A stretch of DNA of 64,000 bases from JALYOK01 sp963840785. GTDB lineage: Bacteria; Pseudomonadota; Gammaproteobacteria; Burkholderiales; JALYOK01. The notes below the pieces were generated by a model. That model ran no database searches and was not told where the DNA came from. It saw only the letters and a program-made list of their open reading frames with translations. A program made the position numbers and the translations under genes. The DNA lies in contig CAWJAF010000007.1 in NCBI GenBank assembly GCA_963840785.1, positions 62,001 through 126,000 on the forward strand, written 5' to 3'. Of the stretch, positions 9,606 to 20,300 are shown piece after piece. The first letter of the stretch is position 1, and each line of letters starts with the position of its first letter.

Positions 9606-9646
9606 TTAAATAACCTATTGTTATTTAACAAATAAAATGGCATAAT
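9606..9646 (+). promoter_or_regulatory. Putative promoter with overlapping palindromic operator before the chemoreceptor gene
   Basis: The AT-rich region upstream of the chemoreceptor holds a perfect 9-base inverted repeat, TTAAATAAC (9606-9614) and GTTATTTAA (9620-9628). A TTGTTA box at 9618-9623 and a CATAAT box at 9641-9646 are spaced 17 bases apart, as in a sigma-70 promoter. The palindrome covers the -35 box, which would suit a repressor site. The regulator is unknown. Confidence 0.4.
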
Positions 9647-9705
9647 TTGCAACATATAAATGCGGTTAAGGCGAGTCGCGCGCTTATTCCTAGCCAAAGG
9701 AAAAA

Positions 9706-11790
9706 ATGCTGCAAAATCTTCGAAGTCTAACGCTCGCCTCCAGGCTCGCGCTTTTCGCGCTGCTGGCTATTTTGTTTGTCCTATCCTGCTTGACGTTCTA
9801 TGCCGTTACCGCATCCCGTAACGCGTTGATTGCCACAGAAGTCGAAGGCTTGAAACAAAAAAATCAGCTCGTGGTCGATCTGATCGAAGCTTACGATCAA
9901 AGTTTGCGCGGCTCGGCGCAGAATTTTTTGACGGTGCTGCGAAATTTGTATCCCACGACATTCATGTTGTCGCACTCAACAACGCAAGTCGGTAACGAGA
10001 CTGTGCCGATTCTGTTGGCCGATAGCGACCCGATCAATAACGAAAATTTCCAAGTCGATAAATTTCAGGAATTGACGGCCGGTGTGGCCACAGTATTCGT
10101 AAAACGCGGCGAAGACTTTGTCCGAATCAGCACATCGCTGCGAGATGCCGACAAGGAGCGCGTCATCGGCACCACGTTAGCGAAAGATAACCCTGCCTAT
10201 GGTGCGTTAAGCAAAGGCGAACAATACGTCGGGCCGGTCGTTTTGTTTAGCAATCACTATCTTGCGGCTTACGAGCCGATCAGAAATCTCGAAAAAGAAA
10301 TCATCGGCGCCTTCTTTGTCGGCATCGATTTTAATTCGGGCATGGCAGCCCTAAAGCGGAAAATAAAGGACATCAAAATCGGGCAGTCCGGTTATTTTAT
10401 CGCGATCGACGCAACACCAGGCCCAAGTTACGGCACTATGCTTGTACATCCATCGTTAAAAGGGCAGAACGCGCTAGAGGTTCGCGACGCGGATGGGAAT
10501 TTCGTTCTAAAAAATAGCCTCAGCGCAAAATCTGGCGTCGCGACTTATCGCTGGATTGGCGAGGGCGATTCGAAGCCTCGCGAAAAAGTGGCGTCATTTC
10601 TGACCTACGAGAAATGGCATTGGCTAATCCTGGGTAGTAGTTACGTCGACGAATTCGGCGCACAAGCAAAAACGCTATCCCGTTATCTAGTGCTGGCATC
10701 GTTGTTGAGTGGCTTGCTCCTCGCGGGCGTGCTGTACTACTTAATTTCCCGCAATGTCGGCAAGCCGCTCGAACATGCAGCTGCCATCGCACAAAGCGTC
10801 GCGGCCGGCGACCTCACGCAAAAAATCACCATCGGTCGAGACGACGAAACCGGCAAATTGTTAGCGTCACTGCAAACTATGAGCGACGGCCTCGCCCATA
10901 TCGCCCGCACGGTCTACGAACGATCGGCGCTGATCCAAGAAGGCGCGCGGCAAATTGCAATGGGCAATTTGGATGTTTCGCAGCGCACCGAGGAACAGGC
11001 ATCGACGCTTGAGGAAACCATGGCAAGTGTTGAGACTGTCAGCGCCGCCGCGCGGGAAAATGCCACCATCGCCGCCCAAGGCCGCAAACTCGCGACCGAC
11101 GCCGCTCATGCCGCGGCAGAAAACGCCAACGTGATGGCGCGCCTAAGCGAAACAATCAATTCGATGCATAGCAGCTCGAAACAAATCAGCGAAATCGTCG
11201 GCGTGATCGACGGACTGGCATTTCAGACCAACATTCTAGCCCTCAACGCCGCGGTCGAAGCCGCCCGTGCGGGGGAGCAGGGTCGTGGCTTTGCCGTGGT
11301 CGCGAGCGAAGTTCGCAGCCTCGCTCATCGTAGTAGCCAATCGGCGAAAGACATTCGCGCGATCATCGCGAAATCAACCGCGGCGATGGACGCCGGTTCT
11401 AAGCTCGCGCAAGAAGTCGCACGCTCCAGCCACACAACGCAACGCAGCATCCAGACTGTCACGGGACTGATGGGGCAAATCGCCGATTGCTCGCGCGAGC
11501 AAAGCGGTAGTATTGAACAGATCAATCAAGCGATGAGCCAGCTCGATGGCGTCACGCAGCAAAATGCGGCGCTGGTGGAACAAGCAAGCGCGGCTGCGCA
11601 ATCGCTTGAAGAGCAGTCCTACCATTTACTCGAAGCGGTGAAGCAACTGCGCTTCGAAGGCACGGATTCTCGCCAAGACTTCGCCGCGCTTTCGCTGCGC
11701 GAAAAATTTGATGAGGATTCGAATCAAGCGGTTTCAGCAGCACCCGCGTTAGCGAGTCGTAAAAAGTTGCTCAGGGCCTTGAAATCGTAA
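9706..11790 (+). CDS. Methyl-accepting chemotaxis protein with Cache-type sensor
   Basis: A 694-residue transmembrane receptor. One hydrophobic segment near residues 12-33 and another near 325-347 bracket a periplasmic double-Cache (Cache3/Cache2-like) ligand domain. HAMP follows, then a methyl-accepting signalling domain whose hairpin tip reads IDGLAFQTNILALNAAVEAA. It would cluster with CheA/CheW to steer motility, possibly pilus-based since pilus genes lie nearby; no flagellar or che genes are in the window. No C-terminal CheR/CheB-binding pentapeptide is seen. It is a single-gene unit with its own upstream palindrome/promoter region. Confidence 0.92.
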   Translation: MLQNLRSLTLASRLALFALLAILFVLSCLTFYAVTASRNALIATEVEGLKQKNQLVVDLIEAYDQSLRGSAQNFLTVLRNLYPTTFMLSHSTTQVGNETVPILLADSDPINNENFQVDKFQELTAGVATVFVKRGEDFVRISTSLRDADKERVIGTTLAKDNPAYGALSKGEQYVGPVVLFSNHYLAAYEPIRNLEKEIIGAFFVGIDFNSGMAALKRKIKDIKIGQSGYFIAIDATPGPSYGTMLVHPSLKGQNALEVRDADGNFVLKNSLSAKSGVATYRWIGEGDSKPREKVASFLTYEKWHWLILGSSYVDEFGAQAKTLSRYLVLASLLSGLLLAGVLYYLISRNVGKPLEHAAAIAQSVAAGDLTQKITIGRDDETGKLLASLQTMSDGLAHIARTVYERSALIQEGARQIAMGNLDVSQRTEEQASTLEETMASVETVSAAARENATIAAQGRKLATDAAHAAAENANVMARLSETINSMHSSSKQISEIVGVIDGLAFQTNILALNAAVEAARAGEQGRGFAVVASEVRSLAHRSSQSAKDIRAIIAKSTAAMDAGSKLAQEVARSSHTTQRSIQTVTGLMGQIADCSREQSGSIEQINQAMSQLDGVTQQNAALVEQASAAAQSLEEQSYHLLEAVKQLRFEGTDSRQDFAALSLREKFDEDSNQAVSAAPALASRKKLLRALKS

Positions 11791-11844
11791 TTTTCGATCG
11801 ACGGGAATTTGCCTGGCCCCGCATGGCCCAAGGCCACCCCGTGG

Positions 11845-11880
11845 ACACTGGTTCTTGGCTGGATGCCGTCGCAAAGCCGC
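11845..11880 (-). repeat. Weaker copy of the AGGCATGCA dispersed repeat
   Basis: ACACTGGTTCTTGGCTGGATGCC matches, with gaps, the reverse complement of the repeat consensus (GGCATGCA, GCCACGAA, CCAGTAT). It lies in the 220-base gap between the chemoreceptor gene and ribF, which otherwise shows no gene. Confidence 0.45.
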
Positions 11881-12010
11881 ACCAATATTGCGTTTTCAGG
11901 CGGCCAACTTTTTACGACGAATTGGGCGGCCGCACAGTCACCTAGACCACATGCGCGAAAATAGGCTAGCATTCGGGTTTTAGCTAGTATTCACGGAGTG
12001 GCCTAGGGCC

Positions 12011-12940
12011 ATGCGGGTCTTTCGCGGCACGGGCGACGCCAGTTCAACACCCGTCGCACTCACAATCGGCAATTTCGACGGTGTCCATCTCGGCCACCAA
12101 GCGATGCTGCAACGCTTGCGCCAAGCGGCGGCGCGTCTAAATTTGCCGTCGGCGATCTTAACGTTCGAGCCGCATCCTCGCGAATTTTTCACACCTGCGT
12201 ATGCACCGGCGCGACTCACGACATTGGGTGAGAAACTTGAGTTGTTTCGTGCGCACGGCATCGATCAAGTTCGCGTCGCACGCTTCAACCGTGAGTTTGC
12301 GTCACTCGCGCCGCTGCAATTTATCGAAGATCTTCTGGTAAAAAACCTAAACGTTCGCTGGCTGTTGGTCGGCGACGATTTTCGATTCGGCGCGCAGCGT
12401 GGCGGCGATTTTGCTTTACTGAACGAAACATCGGCTGCCTTCGGCTTCATCTCGGAATCCATGGCAAGCATCGAAGTTTCAGGCGAGCGGGTGTCGAGCA
12501 CGGGTGTGCGTGACGCGTTGGTCAACGCTGATTTTGTCCGAGCGACGCGGCTATTGGGGCGCGCCTATTGCATCAGCGGCCGCGTCACGCACGGAAAAAA
12601 ACTTGGGCGGGAACTTGGTTTTCCCACGGCGAATATCGCGCTTAAACGTAAGCGCGCACCGCTTAGTGGAATCTATGCGGTAAAATTACATGGGATCGGT
12701 GTAAAACCGTTGCCCGCAGTCGCGAGCCTCGGCGTGCGCCCGACGGTGATGGACGGCGCAGCGCCACTGTTGGAAATTCATCTGTTGGATTTCAACCAAG
12801 ACATTTACGGCCGCCGCGTGAGCATAGAGTTTTTGCACAAATTGCGCGACGAAAAAAAATATCCGGATCTCGAATCCTTGCGTCGGCAAATCGCCATCGA
12901 CGTGGAAAACGCGCGAACTTATCACAACAGTATTTTATGA
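12011..12940 (+). CDS. ribF: Bifunctional riboflavin kinase/FAD synthetase RibF
   Basis: A 309-residue enzyme that phosphorylates riboflavin to FMN and adenylates FMN to FAD. The N-terminal nucleotidyltransferase domain has TIGNFDGVHLGHQAML with its HxGH motif, and the C-terminal flavokinase domain has GRELGFPTANI and later SIEFLHKLRDEKK. Length is typical. It is first in a run with ileS (4-base ATGA overlap), lspA and ispH, a conserved proteobacterial order. The start at 12011 follows an imperfect purine-rich stretch. Confidence 0.95.
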   Translation: MRVFRGTGDASSTPVALTIGNFDGVHLGHQAMLQRLRQAAARLNLPSAILTFEPHPREFFTPAYAPARLTTLGEKLELFRAHGIDQVRVARFNREFASLAPLQFIEDLLVKNLNVRWLLVGDDFRFGAQRGGDFALLNETSAAFGFISESMASIEVSGERVSSTGVRDALVNADFVRATRLLGRAYCISGRVTHGKKLGRELGFPTANIALKRKRAPLSGIYAVKLHGIGVKPLPAVASLGVRPTVMDGAAPLLEIHLLDFNQDIYGRRVSIEFLHKLRDEKKYPDLESLRRQIAIDVENARTYHNSIL

Positions 12941-15801
12941 CCGACTATAAAAAAACGCTGAACCTGCCCGACACCTCTTTCCCGATGAAGGGTGATCTCG
13001 CCAAACGCGAGCCCGGTTGGGTCGCTACGTGGCAAGCGAATAAACTCTATCAGCGCATTCGCGACGCGAGCAAGGGCCGGCCGAAATTCATTCTGCACGA
13101 CGGCCCGCCGTACGCGAACGGTGATATTCATATCGGACACGCGGTCAACAAAATTCTAAAAGACATCGTCGTCAAAAGTAAAACCTTGGCCGGCTTCGAC
13201 GCGCCCTACGTGCCAGGCTGGGATTGCCACGGCATGCCGATCGAAATTCAAATCGAAAAAAAGCACGGCAAGCATATTCCGACTGAGGAAACGCAACGCC
13301 TCGCACGCGCCTACGCTAGCGAACAAATTGAGCGGCAGAAAAAGGATTTCATTCGTTTGGGTGTGTTGGGCGATTGGGATAATCCCTATACGACCATGGC
13401 CTTCAAAAACGAGGCCGACGAAATTCGCGTACTCGCCAAGCTCATGGATAAAGGCTACGTCTATCGCGGCTTGAAGCCCGTGAATTGGTGCTTCGATTGC
13501 GGCTCGGCGCTGGCGGAAGCCGAAGTTGAATACGCCGATAAAAAGGATATCGCAATTGATGCGGGTTTCAAGTTAGCCGATGAGGATCGCGAAAAACTCG
13601 CTAAATCGTTCGGCCTTGATGCCTTGCCGGAAGGCCCGATCTACGCTGTGATCTGGACTACAACGCCTTGGACGATTCCGTCGAACCAAGCGCTAAATAT
13701 GCATCCGGACATTGAATACGCTTTAGTCGCTGCGCAGCGCAATAGTGGGGAATCTATCACGTTGATTCTTGCGCGCGAGCGCGTTGAAGCTTGCTTAGCG
13801 ACTTATGGCTTAAGCGGAAAAGTTCAAGCGACAACCGCAGGAAAGAATCTCGAAAATGTCCGCTTCCGACATCCGTTTTACGATCGCTTTTCACCGGTTT
13901 ACCTCGGCGATTATGTGACGCTGGACACCGGCACCGGCATCGTCCACAGCGCGCCCGCCTACGGCATCGAGGACTTCGAATCTTGCCGCCGCTACGGTAT
14001 GCAAGACGATGCAATGCTCACGCCGGTGATGGGCAACGGCGTCTTCGCCGAGGCCTTAGAATTTTTTGGCGGGCAGATGATTTGGAAGGCCAATCCGCTG
14101 ATCGTGGATAAGTTACACGAAGTCGGCGCGCTGTTTGCAAGTGTTGAATATGTCCACAGCTACATGCATTGCTGGCGCCACAAAACGCCGATTATTTATC
14201 GCGCGACGACGCAATGGTTTGCCGGCATGGATCGCAAACCGACCAGCGGAAAAAGCTTGCGCGAAACGGCACTTGCCGCCGTCGACGCGACGCAGTTCTT
14301 TCCCGAATGGGGTAAACCGCGTTTGCATAACATGATTGCAAATCGACCCGATTGGACGCTCTCGCGCCAGCGGCAGTGGGGCACGCCGATGCCGTTTTTT
14401 CAGCATCGCGAAACCGGCGCGCTGCATCCCGATACGCCAAAGTTGCTTGAGCAAATTGCGCAGCGCGTAAGCGAAAGCGGCATCGAGGCATGGCAGCATG
14501 TACAGCCTAGTGAGCTGATTTCCGCTGACGCCGATCAGTACGAAAAAAATAAGGACACACTGGATGTTTGGTTTGATTCGGGATCAACCCACCAGACCGT
14601 GATGGGCGGGCCAGATGCCGTGCGAACCGGTAATGGCTCCCATGCGGCGAGTTCACACTTTCCCGCCGATCTTTATTTAGAAGGCTCCGATCAGCATCGC
14701 GGTTGGTTTCATTCGTCGCTGTTGGTGAGTTGCATGTTGAACGGCGTTGCGCCCTACAAAGCGTTATTGACCCACGGTTTTGTGGTCGATGCACAAGGGC
14801 GCAAGATGAGTAAATCCGCCTTCAATGGCGTTGCGCCGCAGAAAGTTTCCGATTCGCTCGGCGCGGAAATTTTGCGACTGTGGGTTGCAACGACGGACTA
14901 TTCCGGCGAGCTGACCATTTCTGACGAAATCTTGAAACGCGTGGTTGAAGGTTATCGTCGAATTCGCAATACGCTGCGATTTTTACTCGCGAACATTGCC
15001 GATTTCGATATTTCTCGCGATCGGATTGAACCCAGCGCATGGCTTGAAATCGACCAGTATGCACTGACGCTTACAGCCAAACTGCAAGACGATGTCAGAG
15101 ACGATTACGCGCGCTATCAATTCCATTCCGCGATGCAAAAAATCCAAAGCTTCTGCTCGGAAGATTTAGGTGGATTTTATTTAGACGTGTTGAAAGATCG
15201 GCTCTATACAGCAGGCGAAAAATCATCCGCCCGCCGCTCGGCGCAAAATGCGCTGTATCACATGGCCCAAACCTTGGTGCGATTAATGGCGCCGGTGTTG
15301 AGCTTTACAGCCGAAGAGGTCTGGGGCGTGTTGACTGGCAAGGCTGACGACAGCGTGTTTCTCCACACTTCCTATTCACTCCCAGTAATTGCGGGTGACG
15401 AAGCATTGTTGCAGCGTTGGAGTCGGATGCGCCAATTGCGCGCCGCAGTCACGAAACAGCTTGAGGAACTGCGTAGCGCAGGAAAGATCGGCTCATCGCT
15501 CGCGGCGGAATTGGATATTTATGCCGATAGCAACAATGCCGAATTCCTTAATTCGTTCGCCGATGATATTCGCTTCATTTTTATCACGTCCCAAGCGCGC
15601 GTCCACGTTGGCAACCACGCCGACGCGCAGCCCAGTGGCATCGATGGCATCGCAATTCATGCGCAACCGAGTGCGCACACGAAGTGCGAACGCTGTTGGC
15701 ACTATCGCGCCGATGTTGGCGCGAACAAAGAACACGCCACGATTTGCGGGCGGTGTGTTTCGAATTTATTTGGCGATGGCGAGGCGCGGCATTTTGCCTA
15801 A
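12937..15801 (+). CDS. ileS: Isoleucyl-tRNA synthetase
   Basis: A 954-residue class I aminoacyl-tRNA synthetase that charges tRNA-Ile. The HIGH motif is at residues 65-68 and KMSKS at 623-627, with the CP1 editing domain between them and an anticodon-binding domain after. A C-terminal zinc finger has two CxxC pairs in roughly residues 917-940 (CERC and CGRC). Full length and uninterrupted over 2.9 kb, which makes a useful contrast to the frameshifted genes further along. Its ATG overlaps the ribF stop by four bases and its end overlaps lspA. Confidence 0.97.
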   Translation: MTDYKKTLNLPDTSFPMKGDLAKREPGWVATWQANKLYQRIRDASKGRPKFILHDGPPYANGDIHIGHAVNKILKDIVVKSKTLAGFDAPYVPGWDCHGMPIEIQIEKKHGKHIPTEETQRLARAYASEQIERQKKDFIRLGVLGDWDNPYTTMAFKNEADEIRVLAKLMDKGYVYRGLKPVNWCFDCGSALAEAEVEYADKKDIAIDAGFKLADEDREKLAKSFGLDALPEGPIYAVIWTTTPWTIPSNQALNMHPDIEYALVAAQRNSGESITLILARERVEACLATYGLSGKVQATTAGKNLENVRFRHPFYDRFSPVYLGDYVTLDTGTGIVHSAPAYGIEDFESCRRYGMQDDAMLTPVMGNGVFAEALEFFGGQMIWKANPLIVDKLHEVGALFASVEYVHSYMHCWRHKTPIIYRATTQWFAGMDRKPTSGKSLRETALAAVDATQFFPEWGKPRLHNMIANRPDWTLSRQRQWGTPMPFFQHRETGALHPDTPKLLEQIAQRVSESGIEAWQHVQPSELISADADQYEKNKDTLDVWFDSGSTHQTVMGGPDAVRTGNGSHAASSHFPADLYLEGSDQHRGWFHSSLLVSCMLNGVAPYKALLTHGFVVDAQGRKMSKSAFNGVAPQKVSDSLGAEILRLWVATTDYSGELTISDEILKRVVEGYRRIRNTLRFLLANIADFDISRDRIEPSAWLEIDQYALTLTAKLQDDVRDDYARYQFHSAMQKIQSFCSEDLGGFYLDVLKDRLYTAGEKSSARRSAQNALYHMAQTLVRLMAPVLSFTAEEVWGVLTGKADDSVFLHTSYSLPVIAGDEALLQRWSRMRQLRAAVTKQLEELRSAGKIGSSLAAELDIYADSNNAEFLNSFADDIRFIFITSQARVHVGNHADAQPSGIDGIAIHAQPSAHTKCERCWHYRADVGANKEHATICGRCVSNLFGDGEARHFA

Positions 15802-16267
15802 CTGGATCCGCTGGCTTGGCTTAAGTGCCGTTGTAATTGTGCTCGATCAACTCACGAAAAGTTGGGTTACATCAGCGTTTCAATTAGGCGACAGCTTGAC
15901 GATCACCGGATTTTTTAATCTTGTGTTGGCTTACAACACCGGCGCGGCATTTAGCTTTCTCGCCGACGCCGGGGGGTGGCAGCGCATTTTTTTCGTCGCG
16001 ATTGCGGTGATCGCTGCGGTTGTCATCGTTTACATTATGCGTAAACCAGAAAATCACACCTTGCTGAACGCCGCACTGGCGTTGATTCTTGGTGGGGCGA
16101 TTGGAAACGTGATCGATCGAATTCGTCTCGGCCATGTCGTCGATTTCATTCAAGTGCATGGCGCGGGATACTATTTTCCTGCGTTCAACATCGCAGATTC
16201 GGCAATCACCGTCGGCGCGGCACTGCTGATCTGGGATAGTTTTCGTAAACCGAGGCTTGTAAGTTGA
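15776..16267 (+). CDS. lspA: Lipoprotein signal peptidase (prolipoprotein signal peptidase II)
   Basis: A 163-residue inner-membrane aspartyl protease that removes the signal peptide from diacylglyceryl-modified prolipoproteins. Four hydrophobic segments are visible, and the two catalytic aspartates lie in GNVIDR and FNIADSAI. The ATG at 15776 (MARRGILPN) overlaps the ileS 3' end by 26 bases, consistent with translational coupling; the frame is open further upstream but only as an overlap with ileS. Length fits the family. Confidence 0.93.
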   Translation: MARRGILPNWIRWLGLSAVVIVLDQLTKSWVTSAFQLGDSLTITGFFNLVLAYNTGAAFSFLADAGGWQRIFFVAIAVIAAVVIVYIMRKPENHTLLNAALALILGGAIGNVIDRIRLGHVVDFIQVHGAGYYFPAFNIADSAITVGAALLIWDSFRKPRLVS

Positions 16268-16285
16268 TCGTGCCATGAACCGCAC

Positions 16286-16330
16286 GGGTATTGCTTCGTG
16301 GCGTTGCATGCCCGGAGAGCCTCATCAATA
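16286..16330 (-). repeat. AGGCATGCA dispersed repeat, clear copy
   Basis: Read on the minus strand this gives GAGGCTCTCCGGGCATGCA followed by ACGCCACGAAGCAATACC, close to the consensus of the other copies. It lies in the 91-base gap between lspA and ispH. Confidence 0.65.
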
Positions 16331-16358
16331 CTACCTCGTGGCATAGACAGGATAAATT

Positions 16359-17291
16359 ATGGAAGTGATGCTCGCCAACCCACGTGGATTTTGTGCCGGC
16401 GTTGATCGTGCGATCGAGATCGTCGAGCGTGCGCTGACACGCTTTGGTGCACCGATTTATGTGCGCCACGAAGTTGTACACAACAAATTTGTCGTCGATG
16501 ATTTGAAAGCGAAGGGTGCGATTTTCATCGAAAATTTAAGCGCCGTTCCACCAGGTAGCACGTTAATCTATAGCGCGCATGGCGTCTCGCAAGCTGTCCG
16601 CGCGGAGGCGAAGGCGCGCGGCTTCAATGTATTCGACGCAACGTGCCCGCTCGTCACCAAGGTTCACGCGGAAGTCGCAAGCATGCGCGCGAAAGGCTTG
16701 GAGATCATCATGATCGGCCACGCCGGACACCCAGAAGTCGAAGGCACCATGGGCCAATCCGGATCGGGCATGTACTTAGTGGAAACGGAACAAGACGTCG
16801 CCACGCTACGCGTGCAAGATGAAACTACGTTAGCGTACGTAACACAAACCACGCTATCCGTCGACGATGCGAGCAAAGTCGTCGCGGCGCTGCAAGCGAG
16901 GTTTCCAACCATTCGCGGCCCGAAGCGTGGCGACATTTGCTACGCGACGCAGAATCGCCAAGACGCGGTGAAATTCATGGCGCCACAATGCGATCTTGTC
17001 ATCGTAGTCGGATCGCCAACCAGCTCTAACTCAAATCGTCTGCGCGAGCTGGCAGAAAATTTAGGTGTCGAAGCCTATATGATCGACAACGCCGATGAAT
17101 TGCGAAGCTCGTGGCTAACTGACAAGCGCCGCATCGGCGTGACGGCAGGGGCTTCGGCGCCGGAAGTGCTAGTGGAGGAAGTGATTTCGCGCCTGCAACA
17201 AATGGGCGCAAAAAATGTTCGCGAACTTTCCGGCAGCTTAGAGACGATCGTATTTCCGATACCAAAAGAACTTAACTCGGCGGGGCAATAA
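16359..17291 (+). CDS. ispH: 4-hydroxy-3-methylbut-2-enyl diphosphate reductase IspH
   Basis: A 310-residue iron-sulfur enzyme, the last step of the MEP isoprenoid pathway, making IPP and DMAPP from HMBPP. The three cluster-binding cysteines are in place: Cys12 (GFCAGVDRAIE), Cys95 (DATCPLV) and Cys193 (GDICYATQ), and the active-site SAHG and TQTTLS stretches are present. It ends the ribF-ileS-lspA-ispH run and is followed directly by a terminator. Confidence 0.97.
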   Translation: MEVMLANPRGFCAGVDRAIEIVERALTRFGAPIYVRHEVVHNKFVVDDLKAKGAIFIENLSAVPPGSTLIYSAHGVSQAVRAEAKARGFNVFDATCPLVTKVHAEVASMRAKGLEIIMIGHAGHPEVEGTMGQSGSGMYLVETEQDVATLRVQDETTLAYVTQTTLSVDDASKVVAALQARFPTIRGPKRGDICYATQNRQDAVKFMAPQCDLVIVVGSPTSSNSNRLRELAENLGVEAYMIDNADELRSSWLTDKRRIGVTAGASAPEVLVEEVISRLQQMGAKNVRELSGSLETIVFPIPKELNSAGQ

Positions 17292-17318
17292 AAAAAGCGG
17301 CCCGAAGGCCGCTTTTTT
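17291..17318. terminator. Bidirectional intrinsic terminator between ispH and pilY1
   Basis: A GC stem GCGGCC/GGCCGC with a CGAA loop is flanked by A6 on one side and T6 on the other. It can end transcription of ispH on the plus strand and of the pilus operon on the minus strand. Confidence 0.9.
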
Positions 17319-17332
17319 ACGCGAATGAAAAC

Positions 17333-20300
17333 CTAGTCAGTTCGGTCATCAATAATTTCTCGCCATCCGGCTCGGCGGCCTAAGAACTGCGAGTCTTTGC
17401 TCATTTCATTAACAGTAACCGAGCTAATACTTTCATTAACGCCGGTATCGATATCGCCGGTATTAATTTGGATCAATTCGACCACTTTTCCGTTTGGTAG
17501 TAGCACGGGCACGGGTCGCGTTGCGAACTCATTAGCAAGGAACTCAGACGAGATTTTCTCTCCTGTCGTGGATTTTTCGGCTGTTTTTACGCTGCCGCCG
17601 GTTTTAAAGTCAAGCTCATACAGCCAACTTATGCCGCCACCCGAGCATGGATCGCTCGTAGTTGGAATGTTGGTCGTGAAAACTAACGTGCCCACGCCAA
17701 GCGACGGATCAGTAAATAACCGCTCGCCAGTACTCGGAAAGTCGATAAACCATCCACTTTTTGCACTCCAATTCACTTCGTTGTCGGAGTTTGTGCGCAC
17801 GTTTCGACCACCTTTGCTTACACCTGCGGTAAGCGTTTGTTGAACCAGGTCGCCAGAAGTTCGAACTAACAATGCTGGCCCGGTCCGCGCCGGTTCGCTC
17901 CACTTGTCTCTAATTGCGTACATTGAGTTCACACCCGAATCGGCCTTGTCGCTTAGGCCCAGCAATCGGCCCGTGCCAACGTACACAACGACATCGCCTT
18001 TGACCTTAGCAAGTTCCGGCTTTGTGGTGATGGACTGGATCAATGTCGGGGGATTGCCAACCTGCGCGATCTTAGTGGCTTCGTTTCCAGAAGGCGCGAT
18101 ACTATTGTTAATATCAAATCGCCACACGTTGCCATCCAGATCGCCCGCGTAAACGGCTTCGGCGGTGTTGTCTTCATAGTCCTTAACCCATGCGGCAAAC
18201 TTGCCGATACCACAATTTGCGCCGGTACAGCTGGTTGCAATTGAGGCTATTGGGGCACCCGTTGCCGGGTCTAAGCCGTAGAGACGGCCTTTGCCATCCG
18301 CATTATTGTATCCAGCCGTCACTAGCACGACCCAGGTTCCGTTTATCAGTTTAGTCACAACGGGTTGCCCATACCCAAAGCCCATGTTGGCGTCGTTCTG
18401 CGAACACCCAACGTTACAGAATTCCCACAACGCTTTGGGTGCAATGGGATCCGTAATGTCCAGTGCGTAGTAGCCTTTTCCACCGTTATTTAGACCGCCG
18501 ACAAGAATGGTTTTCCACACGCCGCCGATTTTCACATCGGCCGCAACCGGTGTTCCGTCGACATAAAACTGATGCAAATAGTTTTTGTCCGCAAGCTTGT
18601 ACAGATTTGGCAAAACCATTGTCGGGATATATGCCCAACGCTCTTCGCCCGTGATGCCATCGAACGCATGCAACATGCCGTCGTTGGACTGCGGCATACA
18701 AGGTCGGCGCGCGATTCTGATTAGCGGAAACGAAAGCCTTATAGCCCGAGTCCTTCCAATCTTGTAGCGGCTGTTGGACGTAAACGGTCTCGGCATTGAC
18801 GATGTCGCCCAGCACATTTTCGCGACCACGGAACGAAAGGCTGGGATCGCCGATGTCGTCTTCCAAATTGTTGAAACCCGACAGATACTTAACCAGTGCG
18901 CCCGGTGCCAAAGCCGCGGTTTGGCCCGGCCCCGACAGTGACGACCATTGGGACAGCTTGGTACTTGGGTCCGCCCACGAGCCGACGTCCACCAAGGCTT
19001 TCTCCGGCGTCGTCAAGTTCGCGTAGGTAAAATCTTTGAGCTTGTTTGCCGAGCCACCATCAAAGAGATAAATCTTGCGCTCTTTGGACGTTTCGCCTGC
19101 AGAGAATGCCGCTGCTCGGGCATTTAAGAGCGCAGCCGGCTTCCCAATCGACCGCTTTCGTCAGTTCCCCTGTAATGGTGTCGATGCGGCGACGTTTTAC
19201 AACACTATCCCAGAACGCCGTACGGTAGTTACTGGTGAATACGAAGTTGTCGCGGGTCGTCACTTGCGGATTGCTGGTCGAGGCTGCTGCGGCAGCCCCG
19301 GTGCGGCCACCAACCTCGCGCAACGCATCGCCTAAACCATCGGACAGGGCCTGCGGGTTTTTCGCGCTGTAGTAGACCCCGCTGCCGTTGACTGCTGCAT
19401 GCCACAAATCGTCAATCGCGGTCGCGTCGTCATTTTTGACGGCCGGCCAATTCTTGGTCCCGGCTCGAATCGCGGCGAAATCGCCGGTCGTAGCTGTCTG
19501 GTAATCGGGTCGGAATGCCAAAGTACCATCCAGGCCAAGGCCAATCGTAAATACCGTCATGTGCTGATGTGACGCCGTGTCCTTTTTTGACGGCGGAACG
19601 TTATTTAGGCAAACGTCACTCCCTAGCACACCGGTACAATTGCTAAGGCTGGCGTCACGCAGATCGGTTTTGTAGTAATACATGGCCACATCGGCTAACG
19701 TATCGGCACCGCCCAGCGTACCGTCGCCCGCATTGGTCGTCGGCAATTGGTTGCCGTCGTATTTTGGTCGCGGTGTCGCTGCAAGATTGTTGTCCTGATT
19801 TCCTATGGCGCTATTGTCGAGCTTGAATCCTGCGCCACCGTTCCAAAAACCATCGGTCGACAGAATCGTAAAGTTTTTCTGGCAGGAATATTGAACCGGG
19901 TCCGTCAACGCTTTGCCGGCGTACATTTTCCCGGCTGTGGATAGCGCGGGCCGCAACGGCGTACTGCCGATCGTCCCGATCGAATACAACTTATTGAACC
20001 ACGTGGTTTTCTGCGTCGAAGTGTAGTTTTGAATCGGAATATAGCGGGAGGTATCGGTTGGCGTGGTGTGAATGGTCATGAAGCCCACGCGATAGCTATC
20101 GTCCAAGTTAACGAACGAACGCCCAACGCCGGTTTTCATCAAGTTTAGCCGGGTTCGATAATAAGCGTACCAGTTGGCAAAGTTAGTCATTTCAGCAGAA
20201 TAGGTTCGGCCGCTGGCGCACGTCGGCGTGCATTTAGTTGAGGTAATGTCGAACCGGGTTAACGTCCCGTATTTCGCATACTTGTGCGTATCGGATTTCG

